Assembly (NCBI RefSeq): GCF_031082405.1
Contig: NZ_JAVHJU010000033.1
Location: forward strand, 51,362 to 115,361
DNA length: 64,000 bases
DNA from: Amycolatopsis sp. A133
GTDB taxonomy: Bacteria > Actinomycetota > Actinomycetes > Mycobacteriales > Pseudonocardiaceae
Direction of reading: 5' to 3'
Positions within the stretch are counted from its first letter, which is position 1; the number at the start of each line of letters is the position of its first letter. This document shows positions 50,191 to 58,248 of this stretch, piece after piece. The notes under the pieces were generated by a model. That model worked only from the letters and a program-made list of their open reading frames with translations. It searched no databases and was not told the origin of the DNA. Made by a program: the position numbers and the translations under genes.

Positions 50191-50217
50191 TTGACACCTG
50201 GGTACAGAAATCATAGT
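50191..50217 (+). promoter_or_regulatory. Probable promoter of the carotenoid oxygenase gene
   Basis: TTGACA at 50191-50196 is a consensus -35. CATAGT at 50212-50217 (15-bp spacer) or TAGTCT at 50214-50219 (17-bp spacer) is the candidate -10, about 40 bp before the ATG. GTAC half-sites flank it (GTACC near 50164, GGTAC near 50201) and could be the HxlR operator. Confidence 0.6.
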
Positions 50218-50255
50218 CTCGTCTTCATCAGCCCGCGCAGCCAGGGAGCAGCCCG

Positions 50256-51728
50256 ATGACCAGCACCTCCGGACAGCCGCTGATGGTGGCCACGACGGCG
50301 GACGCGGCCGAGGCCAACCCCTACCTGCTCGGCGTCTACGCGCCCGTCGGCACCGAGATCGACGCCGGGGACCTGCAGGTCATCGGCGAGATCCCGAAGG
50401 ACCTCAACGGCGTCTACCTGCGCAACGGCCCGAACCCGCGGTTCGCCCCGGAAGGCCGCTACCACTGGTTCGACGGCGACGGCATGATCCACGCGGTCCA
50501 CCTGGAGAACGGCAAGGCCCGCTACCGCAACCGCTGGATCCGCACCCAGGCCTTCGAAGCCGAGTCCGCGGCCGGCAAGGCGCTCTGGACCGGCGTCATG
50601 GAGAACCCGAAGGGCAACCCCTTCGGCAACACGCACGGCCTGGGGCTCAAGGACAACGCCAACACCAACGTCGTCTTCCACCGCGGCCGCATCCTCGCCA
50701 CCTGGTACCTGTGCGGCTCGCCGTACGCGGTCGACCCGCTTTCGCTGGAGACCCTGGGTGCCGAGGACTTCCTCGGCACGCTGGCCGGCGACATGATGGC
50801 CCACCCCAAGGTCGACGAGACCACCGGCGAGCTGTTCTGGTTCGACTACGGGCCACGCCCGCCGTACCTGCGCTACGGCGTGATCAGCGCGGACGGCACC
50901 GTCGTGACCAGCACCGATATCGAGCTCCCCGGCCCGCGCCTGCCGCACGACATGGCCATCACCGAGCACTACGCGGTGCTGATGGACCTGCCGCTGGTCC
51001 AAGACCTGGCGGCGGCGAAGCAGGGCCGGCACAAGCTGCACTTCGACCGCTCGACGCCGAGCCGCTTCGGCGTGCTGCCACGCTACGGAGACGGTAGCCA
51101 GATCCGGTGGTTCGAAGCGAGCCCGTGCTACATCTACCACGTCGTCAACGCCTGGGAGCAAGGCGACGAAGTCGTCCTCGACGTCTGCCGCGTGCAGCGC
51201 CCGCAGCCGCGCGCCGACGCGCACACGCCGCTCGCGAAGATGCTGTCCTACCTGCGCCTCGACGCCCAGCTGCACCGCTACCGCTTCGACCTGCGGACCG
51301 GTACCTGCTACGAGGCCGCGCTCGACGACGACAACACCGAGTTCCCCACGGTCGACGCCCGCGGCGTCGGCAGGCGGAACCGGTACTCCTACGCGGTGCA
51401 CATCTCGCCCGAGTCGACGCTGAAGTTCGACGGGCTGGTGCGCCACGACAGTCTTGCCGGCACCAAGACCGAATACCGGTTCGGTCCCGGCCGGTGGGGC
51501 AGCGAGGCTCCGTTCGCACCCCGCGACGGAGCACCCGTCGATTCGGCGGACGGGTACCTGGTGACGTTCGTCCAGGACGAGCGCGAGGGGCGCTCGGAAC
51601 TGGACGTCTTCGACGCCGCCGACCTCGCTGCCGGACCCGTGGCCAGGGTCCTGCTGCCCCAGCGTGTCCCGCTCGGTTTTCACGCGACCTGGGTCCGGGC
51701 GGACCAGCTGGGCAACCTCCGCACCTGA
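50256..51728 (+). CDS. Carotenoid cleavage oxygenase family protein
   Basis: A 490-residue non-heme iron dioxygenase of the seven-bladed propeller type that cleaves carotenoids, apocarotenoids or stilbene-like double bonds. The four iron-binding histidines are visible: His183 (MMAHPKV), His231 (LPHDMAIT), His295 (YIYHVVNAWE) and His476 near the C-terminus (GFHATWV). N-terminal family motifs are LNGVYLRNGPNPRF and YHWFDGDGMIHAV. No carotenoid biosynthesis gene is in the window, so a scavenged apocarotenoid or phenylpropanoid-type substrate is equally plausible. It is divergent from a duplicated HxlR regulator and has a consensus -35 box. Confidence 0.92.
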   Translation: MTSTSGQPLMVATTADAAEANPYLLGVYAPVGTEIDAGDLQVIGEIPKDLNGVYLRNGPNPRFAPEGRYHWFDGDGMIHAVHLENGKARYRNRWIRTQAFEAESAAGKALWTGVMENPKGNPFGNTHGLGLKDNANTNVVFHRGRILATWYLCGSPYAVDPLSLETLGAEDFLGTLAGDMMAHPKVDETTGELFWFDYGPRPPYLRYGVISADGTVVTSTDIELPGPRLPHDMAITEHYAVLMDLPLVQDLAAAKQGRHKLHFDRSTPSRFGVLPRYGDGSQIRWFEASPCYIYHVVNAWEQGDEVVLDVCRVQRPQPRADAHTPLAKMLSYLRLDAQLHRYRFDLRTGTCYEAALDDDNTEFPTVDARGVGRRNRYSYAVHISPESTLKFDGLVRHDSLAGTKTEYRFGPGRWGSEAPFAPRDGAPVDSADGYLVTFVQDEREGRSELDVFDAADLAAGPVARVLLPQRVPLGFHATWVRADQLGNLRT

Positions 51729-51788
51729 CGCACCGTCGAGAGGGTCGCGCCCGGGCTTCCCGGGCGTGGGGATGGTGCGCCGCGGAGA

Positions 51789-51851
51789 CGATCGACCGGC
51801 TCGGGGAGAGCGGGCAGGCGCCGGCCCGGAGGGTCTCGCGCCGGTCGATCG
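51789..51851. repeat. Long-spaced inverted repeat after the carotenoid oxygenase gene
   Basis: CGATCGACCGG at 51789-51799 and its complement at 51841-51851 enclose 41 bp. It lies 61 bp after the stop and may form the base of a large stem-loop. Confidence 0.55.
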
Positions 51852-51972
51852 AGCGAACAACACGCACCGGCCGGAACGGCCCGGTGCACCCGGAGACGGT
51901 TCCCGGGCGCGTTTCCTGCTCGCCGGAGGGGTGCGAGCAGGCGAGGCGGCCGGTCGTCACCCCGTAGGGTCG

Positions 51973-52068
51973 GGGTGCTGCCGCGTCCGGATACGGCGAG
52001 CACCCGCTCGCCGGGGCGGCCTTGGGCTGGGTGCCGGTTCGTCGTCTCCCGGGGGACGGCGAACCGGC
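51973..52068 (+). promoter_or_regulatory. Structured leader upstream of the LLM oxidoreductase gene
   Basis: Two stems are visible. GGGTGCT (51973-51979) pairs with AGCACCC (51999-52005), enclosing a small GCCG/CGGC stem. Then a 14-bp arm at 52033-52046 pairs with 52055-52068 (one G-T pair) over an 8-nt loop. The second hairpin ends 28 bp before the start codon and just ahead of the ribosome binding site. It could be a terminator of the upstream transcript or a regulatory leader; it matches no riboswitch I know. Confidence 0.5.
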
Positions 52069-52096
52069 GCGCCCCGCAACCACGGGAGGGTGGGCG

Positions 52097-53086
52097 TTGA
52101 AGCTTTCGGTGTCGCTGGGGCTCTGGCAGGACCGGCCGCCGGCGGAGGCACTGGACACCGCCCGCGCCGCCGAGGCCGCGGGCTACCCGGAGCTGTGGAT
52201 CGGCGAAATGGCGACGTGGGACGCGTTCGCGCTCGGCACGGCGATCGGCGCGGCCACTTCGCGGATCTCCCTGACGTTCGGGCCGCTGGCGGTCACCGTG
52301 CGGGACCCGGCGACGATCGCCATGGGCGTCGCGTCGGTGGCGGCGCTGACCGGTCGCGAAACCGGCGTCGCGCTCGGGACGTCCAGCGACGTCGTCGTGC
52401 GCGGCTGGCACGGCCGGTCCCGCGACCGGGCGGCCACGGCGCTGGCGGAATCCGCACGCGCGGTCCGGCAGCTGCTGGCCGGCGAGAAGTCCACTGTGGA
52501 CGGCCAGGTCGTCGCCTCGACGGGCTACCGGTTGCGGCTGGCCGCCCCGAAGTCTCCGCTGACTATCGCCGCGTTCGGGCCGCGGGCGCTCGACGTCGCC
52601 GCGCGGCACGCCGACCGGATGGTCGTCAACCTCGTCAGCCCGGCGGCCGCGGCGACGCTGGTGCGCGGGCTCCGCGCCGCCGCCGAGCGCGCCGGAACCA
52701 CCCCGCCGCCGGTGGCCGCGTGGGTGGTCGCCGCGGCCGGCCCGGCGCCGTCGGCGCTCGACCAGCTCCGCCGGGGCGTGGTCGGGTACCTCGCCGCGCC
52801 CGGATACGCGGACATGTTCCGCGCGGAAGGCTTCGGCGACCTGGTCGACTTCGCGCGCACCCGGCCGCACCCGCGCGAACTCCTGGCCGCGGTCCCGGCC
52901 GAAGCCATCGCCGCGGTCGGGCTGGTCGGCTCCCGCGGCGAGATCGCCGCGAAGATCGGCGACTACGCCGCCGCCGGGGTCGACGAACTGGCGATCGTGC
53001 CCGCGACCAGCGACGACGACCCCGGCGGCGGGAAAACCCTCGCCGCGTGTCGATCCGCGGCCGTCCCGTTCGACGCGGGGGTATGA
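52097..53086 (+). CDS. LLM-class (F420-dependent type) oxidoreductase
   Basis: A 329-residue luciferase-like TIM-barrel protein of the actinobacterial F420-dependent group. The N-terminal SLGLWQDRPPAEALDTARAAEAAGYPELWIGE and the segment GVALGTSSDVVVRGWHG near residue 115-130 are family-like, as is the late AAFGPRALDVAARHADRMVVNLV. The start appears to be TTG 52097, nine bases after GGGAGGG; no in-frame ATG or GTG fits the N-terminal strand as well. Substrate unknown. Its stop overlaps the start of the next gene (ATGA). Confidence 0.8.
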   Translation: MKLSVSLGLWQDRPPAEALDTARAAEAAGYPELWIGEMATWDAFALGTAIGAATSRISLTFGPLAVTVRDPATIAMGVASVAALTGRETGVALGTSSDVVVRGWHGRSRDRAATALAESARAVRQLLAGEKSTVDGQVVASTGYRLRLAAPKSPLTIAAFGPRALDVAARHADRMVVNLVSPAAAATLVRGLRAAAERAGTTPPPVAAWVVAAAGPAPSALDQLRRGVVGYLAAPGYADMFRAEGFGDLVDFARTRPHPRELLAAVPAEAIAAVGLVGSRGEIAAKIGDYAAAGVDELAIVPATSDDDPGGGKTLAACRSAAVPFDAGV

Positions 53087-53601
53087 CGGAACCGAAGGCA
53101 ACCCACAACCTCGACCGATCCGGGTCCGCGGCGCTGCCGTGGAGCAGGGCGCGCGAGCTCCTCGCCACCCAGACCCCCAAGGAAGACCTGACCTTCTTCG
53201 TCGGGACCGTCCGCCCCGACGGACGGCCGCACGCCGCCGGTGTCGGGGCCATCTGGGTGGACGGCGCCCTGTACTTCGTGAGCGGGCCGGGCACGCGCCG
53301 GGCCCGCAACCTGGCGGCGAACCCGGCGTGCAGCGTGTCGGTGCGGCTGCGCGGCCTCGACGTCACGATGGAAGGGGAGGCCCACCGGGTCACCGATCCG
53401 GAAACCCTCGAGCGGGTGGCGGCCGTCTACCGCGAGGGCGGCTGGCCCGCGACGGTGGCGGACGGCGGGTTCACGGCCCCGTTCATGGCGGCGAGCGCCG
53501 GGCCGGCGCCGTGGCACCTGTACCGGCTCACGCTGCACCGGGCCGTCGGCGTCGCCACCGCCGAGCCCCACGGCGCCGCCCGCTGGGACTTCAGCCGCTG
53601 A
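53083..53601 (+). CDS. Pyridoxamine-5'-phosphate-oxidase-like (split barrel) protein
   Basis: A 172-residue flavin-split-barrel protein of the PPOX / F420-binding superfamily. Features are LTFFVGTVRPDGRPHAAGVGAIWVDGALYFVSGPGTRRARNL split over strands 2-4 and NLAANPACSVSVRLRGLDVTMEGEAHRVTD. Such proteins bind FMN, F420 or heme and reduce small substrates. Coupling to the LLM gene by ATGA overlap suggests both act in one F420-linked reaction (inference). The 3' end overlaps the convergent lipase gene by 11 bp. Confidence 0.83.
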   Translation: MTEPKATHNLDRSGSAALPWSRARELLATQTPKEDLTFFVGTVRPDGRPHAAGVGAIWVDGALYFVSGPGTRRARNLAANPACSVSVRLRGLDVTMEGEAHRVTDPETLERVAAVYREGGWPATVADGGFTAPFMAASAGPAPWHLYRLTLHRAVGVATAEPHGAARWDFSR

Positions 53602-54442
53602 TCGACCCGGCGACGAGCCTCCCGATGGCGGCCATGCCGTCGGCGTTCGGGTGCATCGGCGCGGCGACCGACGTCGGGAGCACGCCCTCGAACCACTTCA
53701 CGCCGGGCAGCTTGCAGACGTCGTGCCCGGCCGAGGCCGTCCGGACGTCGACGTAGTGCGCGTTGTGCGCCGCGGCCTGCCGGGCGAGGGCGGCGTTCGT
53801 CTTGTCGATGCTGCCCTGGATGTAGTTCGCGTCGCGCGGGGTCAGTGGCGCGATCGGCCAGCACCCGTTGCGCGGCAAATAGGTGCCGTACCCGGCCACG
53901 AAGACGTCGGCGTTCGGGGCCTTCGCGTGGATCGCGTCCAGCAGCGCGCCCCACACGGGCTCGAACGCGGCGATCTTCTCGGCCAGCTGGTCGTGTCCGC
54001 CCGCGGTGAACCGGTCGACGCAGTCCGGGGTGAGGCCCGGCAGGAGGTTGATGCAGCTCGTCGCGGCACCGACCAGGCCGATGTCGTTGCCGCCGATCGT
54101 CACGGTCACCGTGCGGGTCTGCTCGCTCAACGCGTCCAGCTGCGGCGGCACCGCGCCGGACGACGTCTGCTGCGGAGCGGTCATGTCCGCGGTCGTCGCG
54201 CCGGAGCACGTGACGTCCTTCAGCGGCACGCCGAGTTCCTTCGCGGCGACGTGCGGGTAGTCGGCCAGCGACCGGAGGCAGCCGGGGGAGGAGGGGTCGG
54301 GCGGCAGGATCAGCGGCCCGGCCGCCGCCGAATCCCCGAGAGCCACGTACTCCCCGGCGGTGGCCGCCGCCGCCGGGCTCGCCGTCGCGCTCGCCAGCGC
54401 GGCGACCATGATCGTGATGAACGCCGTCGTTCTCACTCTCAC
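53591..54442 (-). CDS. Secreted SGNH/GDSL lipase-esterase
   Basis: A 283-residue exported hydrolase. The signal peptide is VRVRTTAFITIMVAALASA followed by SPAAAA. Catalytic features of the SGNH fold: Ser38 in block I (VALGDSAAAGP), a Gly in block II, GGND (block III, TVTIGGNDIG), and Asp/His block V in MHPNADGM (His264). Four or more cysteines suggest disulfides, as in Streptomyces lipases of this type. GTG 54442 follows AAGGAGG. It is divergent from the PucR regulator gene. Confidence 0.9.
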   Translation of the reverse strand: MRVRTTAFITIMVAALASATASPAAAATAGEYVALGDSAAAGPLILPPDPSSPGCLRSLADYPHVAAKELGVPLKDVTCSGATTADMTAPQQTSSGAVPPQLDALSEQTRTVTVTIGGNDIGLVGAATSCINLLPGLTPDCVDRFTAGGHDQLAEKIAAFEPVWGALLDAIHAKAPNADVFVAGYGTYLPRNGCWPIAPLTPRDANYIQGSIDKTNAALARQAAAHNAHYVDVRTASAGHDVCKLPGVKWFEGVLPTSVAAPMHPNADGMAAIGRLVAGSISG

Positions 54443-54547
54443 GCCGTCCTCCTTGACGTTGTACCGACTGTTGGTCTCCGTGACACCATCGGCACCGGAC
54501 GAGCCCGGATTGACTGGGAATCCGCGCAGAGAAGGAGGGGATCGGTT

Positions 54548-55786
54548 GTGACGGAGCACAAGCGCGGCGGGGAACTCACCCTCGGCGGGCAGCGCGTGCA
54601 CGAGCGGCTCACCCGCGAGGAGCCCGAGCTGATCGCCCGGGTCCTCGCCCGCATCCAGGCCGAGGTCGCGGACTACCGGCGGCTGCCGGTGGAGGAACTG
54701 GCCGGCGACATCGCCGGGATCACCCGGCAGGCGGTGCGGGCGTTCGCGCGCAGCCTGCGCGAGGACCGCGCGCTCAACGCGGCCGAGCTGCGGCAGGTCG
54801 GCGCGTCCGCGGTCCGCCGGGCGGAAGAGGGCTTCCCCCTGGAGGCCGTGCTGACCGCCTACCACGTCGGCGCGCGGGAGATCTTCGCCGTCGGCTCCGC
54901 TTCGTCGGGCAGTGCGGACGTCGCCGACCTGCTCGAAGTGGCGGACCGGGTGCTGGCGTTCGTCGGCACCGTCACCGGCGCGGTCACCCGCGGGTACCTG
55001 GAGGAACTGCGCACGAAGGTCGGGCAGGAGCACACCGCCCGCCGGACGCTGCTGTCGGTGCTCGTCGACGGCGGCCAGGTCGACGTCGTCGCCCGCAGCG
55101 CCGGGATCACCCTGCCCGCGGGGTACCTCGTGCTGAGCGTCGAACTCGGGCCGCACGCCGACGAGGAGTCGCCGGACGTGGACGCCGAAATCGCCGTCCG
55201 CCGCAAGCTCCGCCGGTTCCTCGCGGCGTTCGAGCACGCCTGCGGCGACGGCGTGCTCGCGTCCCTGGACGGGCCGGGCGGGCTCGTCCTGCTCCCGCTG
55301 GCCGGCCGGCTGTCTTCGGTGCCGGAATGGCAGGCGCTGGTCGACGCGGCCGGGCGCGCGGCGGGCGTGACCGTGCTCGCGGCGGCGGAGACGGCGGCGC
55401 CGTCCGAGGTCCGCGTGGTGGCGGACCGGACCGGCGAGGTGCTGGACGTGCTGCGGTGGTTCGGCCGGCCGCCGGGGCTGTACCGCCTCGACGACGTCCT
55501 GGTCGAGTACCAGCTGACCCGCCCGGGCGCGGCCCGCGACCGCCTGGCGGCGGCGCTCGACCCGCTGCAGGCGCACCCGGAGCTCGTCGAGACGCTGGAC
55601 GCGTACCTGGCCCTGGACACGAACCGCCGCCGCACGGCGGCCCAGCTGCACGTCCACCCCAACACGGTCGACTACCGCCTGCGCCGGGTCCGCGACCTGA
55701 CCGGCATCGACCCCCTCCACCCGGCGGGCCTGCCCCGCATCATCGCGGCTTCCGCCGCCCGCCGCGCTTCCCCCACCCACCGCTGA
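54548..55786 (+). CDS. PucR family regulator (CdaR/PucR helix-turn-helix)
   Basis: A 412-residue regulator. The N-terminal two-thirds contain the RsbRD-like and GGDEF-related middle region (LEAVLTAYHVGAREIFAVG, then LLSVLVDGG). The C-terminal PucR helix-turn-helix reads LVETLDAYLALDTNRRRTAAQLHVHPNTVDYRLRRVRDLTGID in the usual segments (residues about 345-395). GTG 54548 follows AGAAGGAGGGG. It is divergent from the secreted lipase by about 105 bp and likely regulates it. Followed by family C repeats. Confidence 0.9.
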   Translation: MTEHKRGGELTLGGQRVHERLTREEPELIARVLARIQAEVADYRRLPVEELAGDIAGITRQAVRAFARSLREDRALNAAELRQVGASAVRRAEEGFPLEAVLTAYHVGAREIFAVGSASSGSADVADLLEVADRVLAFVGTVTGAVTRGYLEELRTKVGQEHTARRTLLSVLVDGGQVDVVARSAGITLPAGYLVLSVELGPHADEESPDVDAEIAVRRKLRRFLAAFEHACGDGVLASLDGPGGLVLLPLAGRLSSVPEWQALVDAAGRAAGVTVLAAAETAAPSEVRVVADRTGEVLDVLRWFGRPPGLYRLDDVLVEYQLTRPGAARDRLAAALDPLQAHPELVETLDAYLALDTNRRRTAAQLHVHPNTVDYRLRRVRDLTGIDPLHPAGLPRIIAASAARRASPTHR

Positions 55787-55803
55787 CACGTCATCCCAAC
55801 CCC

Positions 55804-55940
55804 GCGAGATGCCCCTCCAGTCACGCGAGATGCCTCTCCAGTCACGCGAGATGCCCCTCCAGTCACGCGAGATGCCCCTCCAATCACGCGAGTTACGTGT
55901 TCAATCACGCGAGTTACGCGCTCAGTCACGCGAGCCGACC
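55804..55940. repeat. 21-bp tandem repeat array, family C, copy 2
   Basis: Six complete 21-bp units from 55804 and a partial seventh, typical unit GCGAGATGCCCCTCCAGTCAC. Its reverse complement is the same element as the array at 21901-22056. Units decay towards the right and similar spacing (GCGAGC, GCAAGC, GCGGGC) continues into the 3' end of the next gene. Located between convergent genes. Confidence 0.92.
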
Positions 55941-55988
55941 CCCTCGGGTACGCAAGCCGACCCCGTAGACACGCGGGCCGGCCTCCGA

Positions 55989-56387
55989 TCACGGGACCCG
56001 GAGCACCCGGCCGGCGAACTCGCGTGCCCGGACGGCCGGTTCGCGTACCCGCAGGGCCGGTTGGCGTGCCTGGAGGGTCGACACGGCGGCGCGGGCGACG
56101 GCGCCGGTGACCAGGGCCGAGGCGAGGACGAACGCGGCGAGGCGCGCCGGCTCGTCGAACGTCAGCTCGCCGAAGCGGCCGAGGACAAAACCCGTGTGCA
56201 GGGCCCAGGCGACCACGCCGACGCCGGCCGCGGCGGCCGGGGAACCCCGGTAGGCGGCCACCAGGACGACCGTGCCCAGGGTGACCAGCGCGTACCAGGG
56301 ATGGCCCGTCGCTCCGGCCAGGTCCGCCACGATGACCGCGGCGACAGCGGCCACGCACCCGAACGGGAACCCGAAGTCCTCTGTCAT
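55989..56387 (-). CDS. Small membrane protein of unknown function
   Basis: A 132-residue protein with three to four hydrophobic helices between residues 8 and 105 (CVAAVAAVIVADLAG, WYALVTLGTVVLVAAYRG, AAAAGVGVVAWALHTGFVLG, LAAFVLASALVTGAVARAA). The middle contains LGRFGELTFDEPARLA, resembling DUF4118-type sensor segments. The tail ARQPALRVREPAVRAREFAGRV has a roughly seven-residue rhythm and looks derived from the neighbouring 21-bp repeat. No function can be assigned. Confidence 0.65.
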   Translation of the reverse strand: MTEDFGFPFGCVAAVAAVIVADLAGATGHPWYALVTLGTVVLVAAYRGSPAAAAGVGVVAWALHTGFVLGRFGELTFDEPARLAAFVLASALVTGAVARAAVSTLQARQPALRVREPAVRAREFAGRVLRVP

Positions 56388-56468
56388 CCGCCCAGTCCAG
56401 TCCCGCCGCCCGGCGGGGGCGTGATCCCGGACAAATTTCCCTGCACCCGGCGCCGCGATCTTTACGCT

Positions 56469-57341
56469 TTATTTACTCCGCGCGGCCAGGCCCTCGATCG
56501 CGTCCGCGAGCTCCGGCCACACCGCGCGCGGCAGGTTGTGGCCCATGCCCGGGAGCACGACCAGCTCGGCGTCCGGGATCGCCTCCGCCGTCGCCTTGCC
56601 GCCGCTGACGTTGATCAGCGGGTCGGCGTCGCCGTGGACGACCAGGGCGGGCAGCCGCACGTCGCGCAGCCGGGCCGTGCGGTCGCCGGACGCCATCACC
56701 GCCGCGGCGTGGCGCAGCGTGCCCACCGGGTGGCGCGCGCGGTCGTAGTGCAGGGCGGCCTTGGCCAGCAGGAACGCCTCGTCGTCCGGGTAGCCGGGGG
56801 AGCCGAGCCGCCGGTAGCCCTCGACGCTGTCGGCGATGGCCTGCTCGCGGGTGTTGGCCGGCGGCCGGGTCAGCATCGCCAGCGCCCACGGCTCGGCCCG
56901 GCCCACCGCCGGGTCGCCGGTCGTCGACATGATCGACGTGACCGACAGCAGCCGGTCCGGGTGGTCGATGGCCAGCTGCTGCACGATCATCCCGCCCATC
57001 GACGCCCCCACGACGTGGGCGCGGGTGATGCCGAGCGCGTCGAACAGCCCGACGGCGTCGTCGGCCATGTCCGCCAGCGTGTAGGACGCGGTCGACAGGT
57101 CGCCGGCGGCCAGCGCGGCCAGGTCCGGCGGGGGCAGGTGGTCGAGCCAGGTGGAGAGCCCGACGTCCCGGTTGTCGTAGCGGACGACGAAGAACCCGCG
57201 GCCGGCGAGCAGCTCGCAGAAGCCGTCCTCCCAGGTGATCATCTGGGCGCCGAGCCCCATCACCAGTACCAGCGGCGGGGCCGCCGGATCACCGAAAGTG
57301 TCGTACTCGAGCTCGAGACCGTTGGCCTGTGCGCGTGCCAT
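56469..57341 (-). CDS. Alpha/beta hydrolase
   Basis: A 290-residue alpha/beta hydrolase. The nucleophile serine is in VGASMGGMIVQQLA (near residue 105), the acid in VVHGDADPLINV (near 235) and the histidine in PGMGHNLPRAVWPE (near 264). The oxyanion segment is VLVMGLGAQMITWEDGFC. It resembles the acyl-ester / aclacinomycin-methylesterase-like (RdmC) group, but the substrate cannot be fixed. I chose ATG 57341 (MARAQANGLELEY). It is divergent from a TetR gene 67 bp away, a probable regulator. Confidence 0.88.
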   Translation of the reverse strand: MARAQANGLELEYDTFGDPAAPPLVLVMGLGAQMITWEDGFCELLAGRGFFVVRYDNRDVGLSTWLDHLPPPDLAALAAGDLSTASYTLADMADDAVGLFDALGITRAHVVGASMGGMIVQQLAIDHPDRLLSVTSIMSTTGDPAVGRAEPWALAMLTRPPANTREQAIADSVEGYRRLGSPGYPDDEAFLLAKAALHYDRARHPVGTLRHAAAVMASGDRTARLRDVRLPALVVHGDADPLINVSGGKATAEAIPDAELVVLPGMGHNLPRAVWPELADAIEGLAARSK

Positions 57342-57408
57342 ACCCCGATCCTGCCGTACTCGCGCGAGGCTGGCACCGGGCCGGGCGGTGCGGTTACCGT
57401 TACGCCCC

Positions 57409-58140
57409 ATGCCGACCTCATCCTCGGGCACGGGACAGCGGCCACGGTCGCGGGCCGCGGCCGGACTGCCGGCGCTGACGGCCGATTGCATCGTCAGCGC
57501 GGCCACGGCCCTCACCGCCCAGCGCGGCCTGGACAACTGGACGCTGCGGGAGCTCGCCCGCGCGGTCGAGGCCTACCCGGCGGTGGTCTACCACCACGTC
57601 GGCGACCGGGACGCGGTGGTGAACGCCGTCGTCGACCGGGTGGTCGGGCTGATCGAGCTGCCGCGGGAGCAGCTGCCGTGGCAGGAGTGGTTCACCGAGC
57701 TGCTGGCCGGTCTGCGCGCGGTGCTGCGGACCTACCCGGGCTGCGCGCGGCGGCTGGCGCTGTTCGGCCCGTCCGTGGAAGCGGCCACCCGGACCATCGA
57801 CGCGGGTGTCGGCGTGCTGCTGGCCGCCGGGTTCGGCCGCGAGAGCGTGCTGGCCTACAACCTGCTGCTGATGACCGCGTGCCAGTTCGTCGCGATGGAG
57901 GACGACCGCGACGGCGCCCTGGCGCTGCGGATCGACAACACCGAGGAGTACGCGACCTACCGCGAGCGCGCCGACCTGCCGGGAATGGCCGAGCTGGGCG
58001 CGGCGATGCACGACCTGATGGGCGACCCGGACCTCGCCTCGGGCTACTACGCCCAGCTCTACGACTACGCGGTCCGGCGCTGTCTCGACGGGCTCTCGCA
58101 CCGATTGGGCGAAATTCGCGAATCGGACACGCAAGGTTGA
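57409..58140 (+). CDS. TetR/AcrR family regulator
   Basis: A 243-residue regulator with an N-terminal helix-turn-helix (residues 25-72, LDNWTLRELARAVEAYPAVVYHHVGDRDAVVNAV) and a TetR_C-type ligand domain with the segment ECFR-less core LLRTYPGCARRLALFGPSVEA as seen in tetracycline-repressor-like members. It is longer than average owing to a 20-residue basic N-terminal tail. ATG 57409 is divergent from the alpha/beta hydrolase, its likely target. Converges with another TetR gene across a terminator. Confidence 0.88.
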   Translation: MPTSSSGTGQRPRSRAAAGLPALTADCIVSAATALTAQRGLDNWTLRELARAVEAYPAVVYHHVGDRDAVVNAVVDRVVGLIELPREQLPWQEWFTELLAGLRAVLRTYPGCARRLALFGPSVEAATRTIDAGVGVLLAAGFGRESVLAYNLLLMTACQFVAMEDDRDGALALRIDNTEEYATYRERADLPGMAELGAAMHDLMGDPDLASGYYAQLYDYAVRRCLDGLSHRLGEIRESDTQG

Positions 58141-58203
58141 CAGCGACTTGACAGTGCCCCGGCGTACCGTGACCGTGCGTCGGTGGTTCGCCCATCGACC
58201 CGG

Positions 58204-58243
58204 AGCCCCTGGCGCCCTCCTCCCCCTCGTGGCGCCGGGGGCT
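58204..58243. terminator. Terminator hairpin between convergent TetR genes
   Basis: AGCCCC-T-GGCGCC (58204-58216) pairs with GGCGCC-G-GGGGCT (58231-58243), with one unpaired position each side and a 14-nt loop. It can serve both transcripts. Confidence 0.7.
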
Positions 58244-58248
58244 TCGGT

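Noticed and set aside
50256..53601. Natural-product biosynthetic cluster
   Set aside because: A carotenoid oxygenase, an LLM oxidoreductase and a PPOX-fold protein are present, but there are no core synthase, carrier protein or terpene cyclase genes.
55672..56358. Minus-strand open frame with repeated VTGGASR heptads
   Set aside because: It crosses the family C array and overlaps both the PucR gene and the membrane protein gene in another frame; it has no family similarity.
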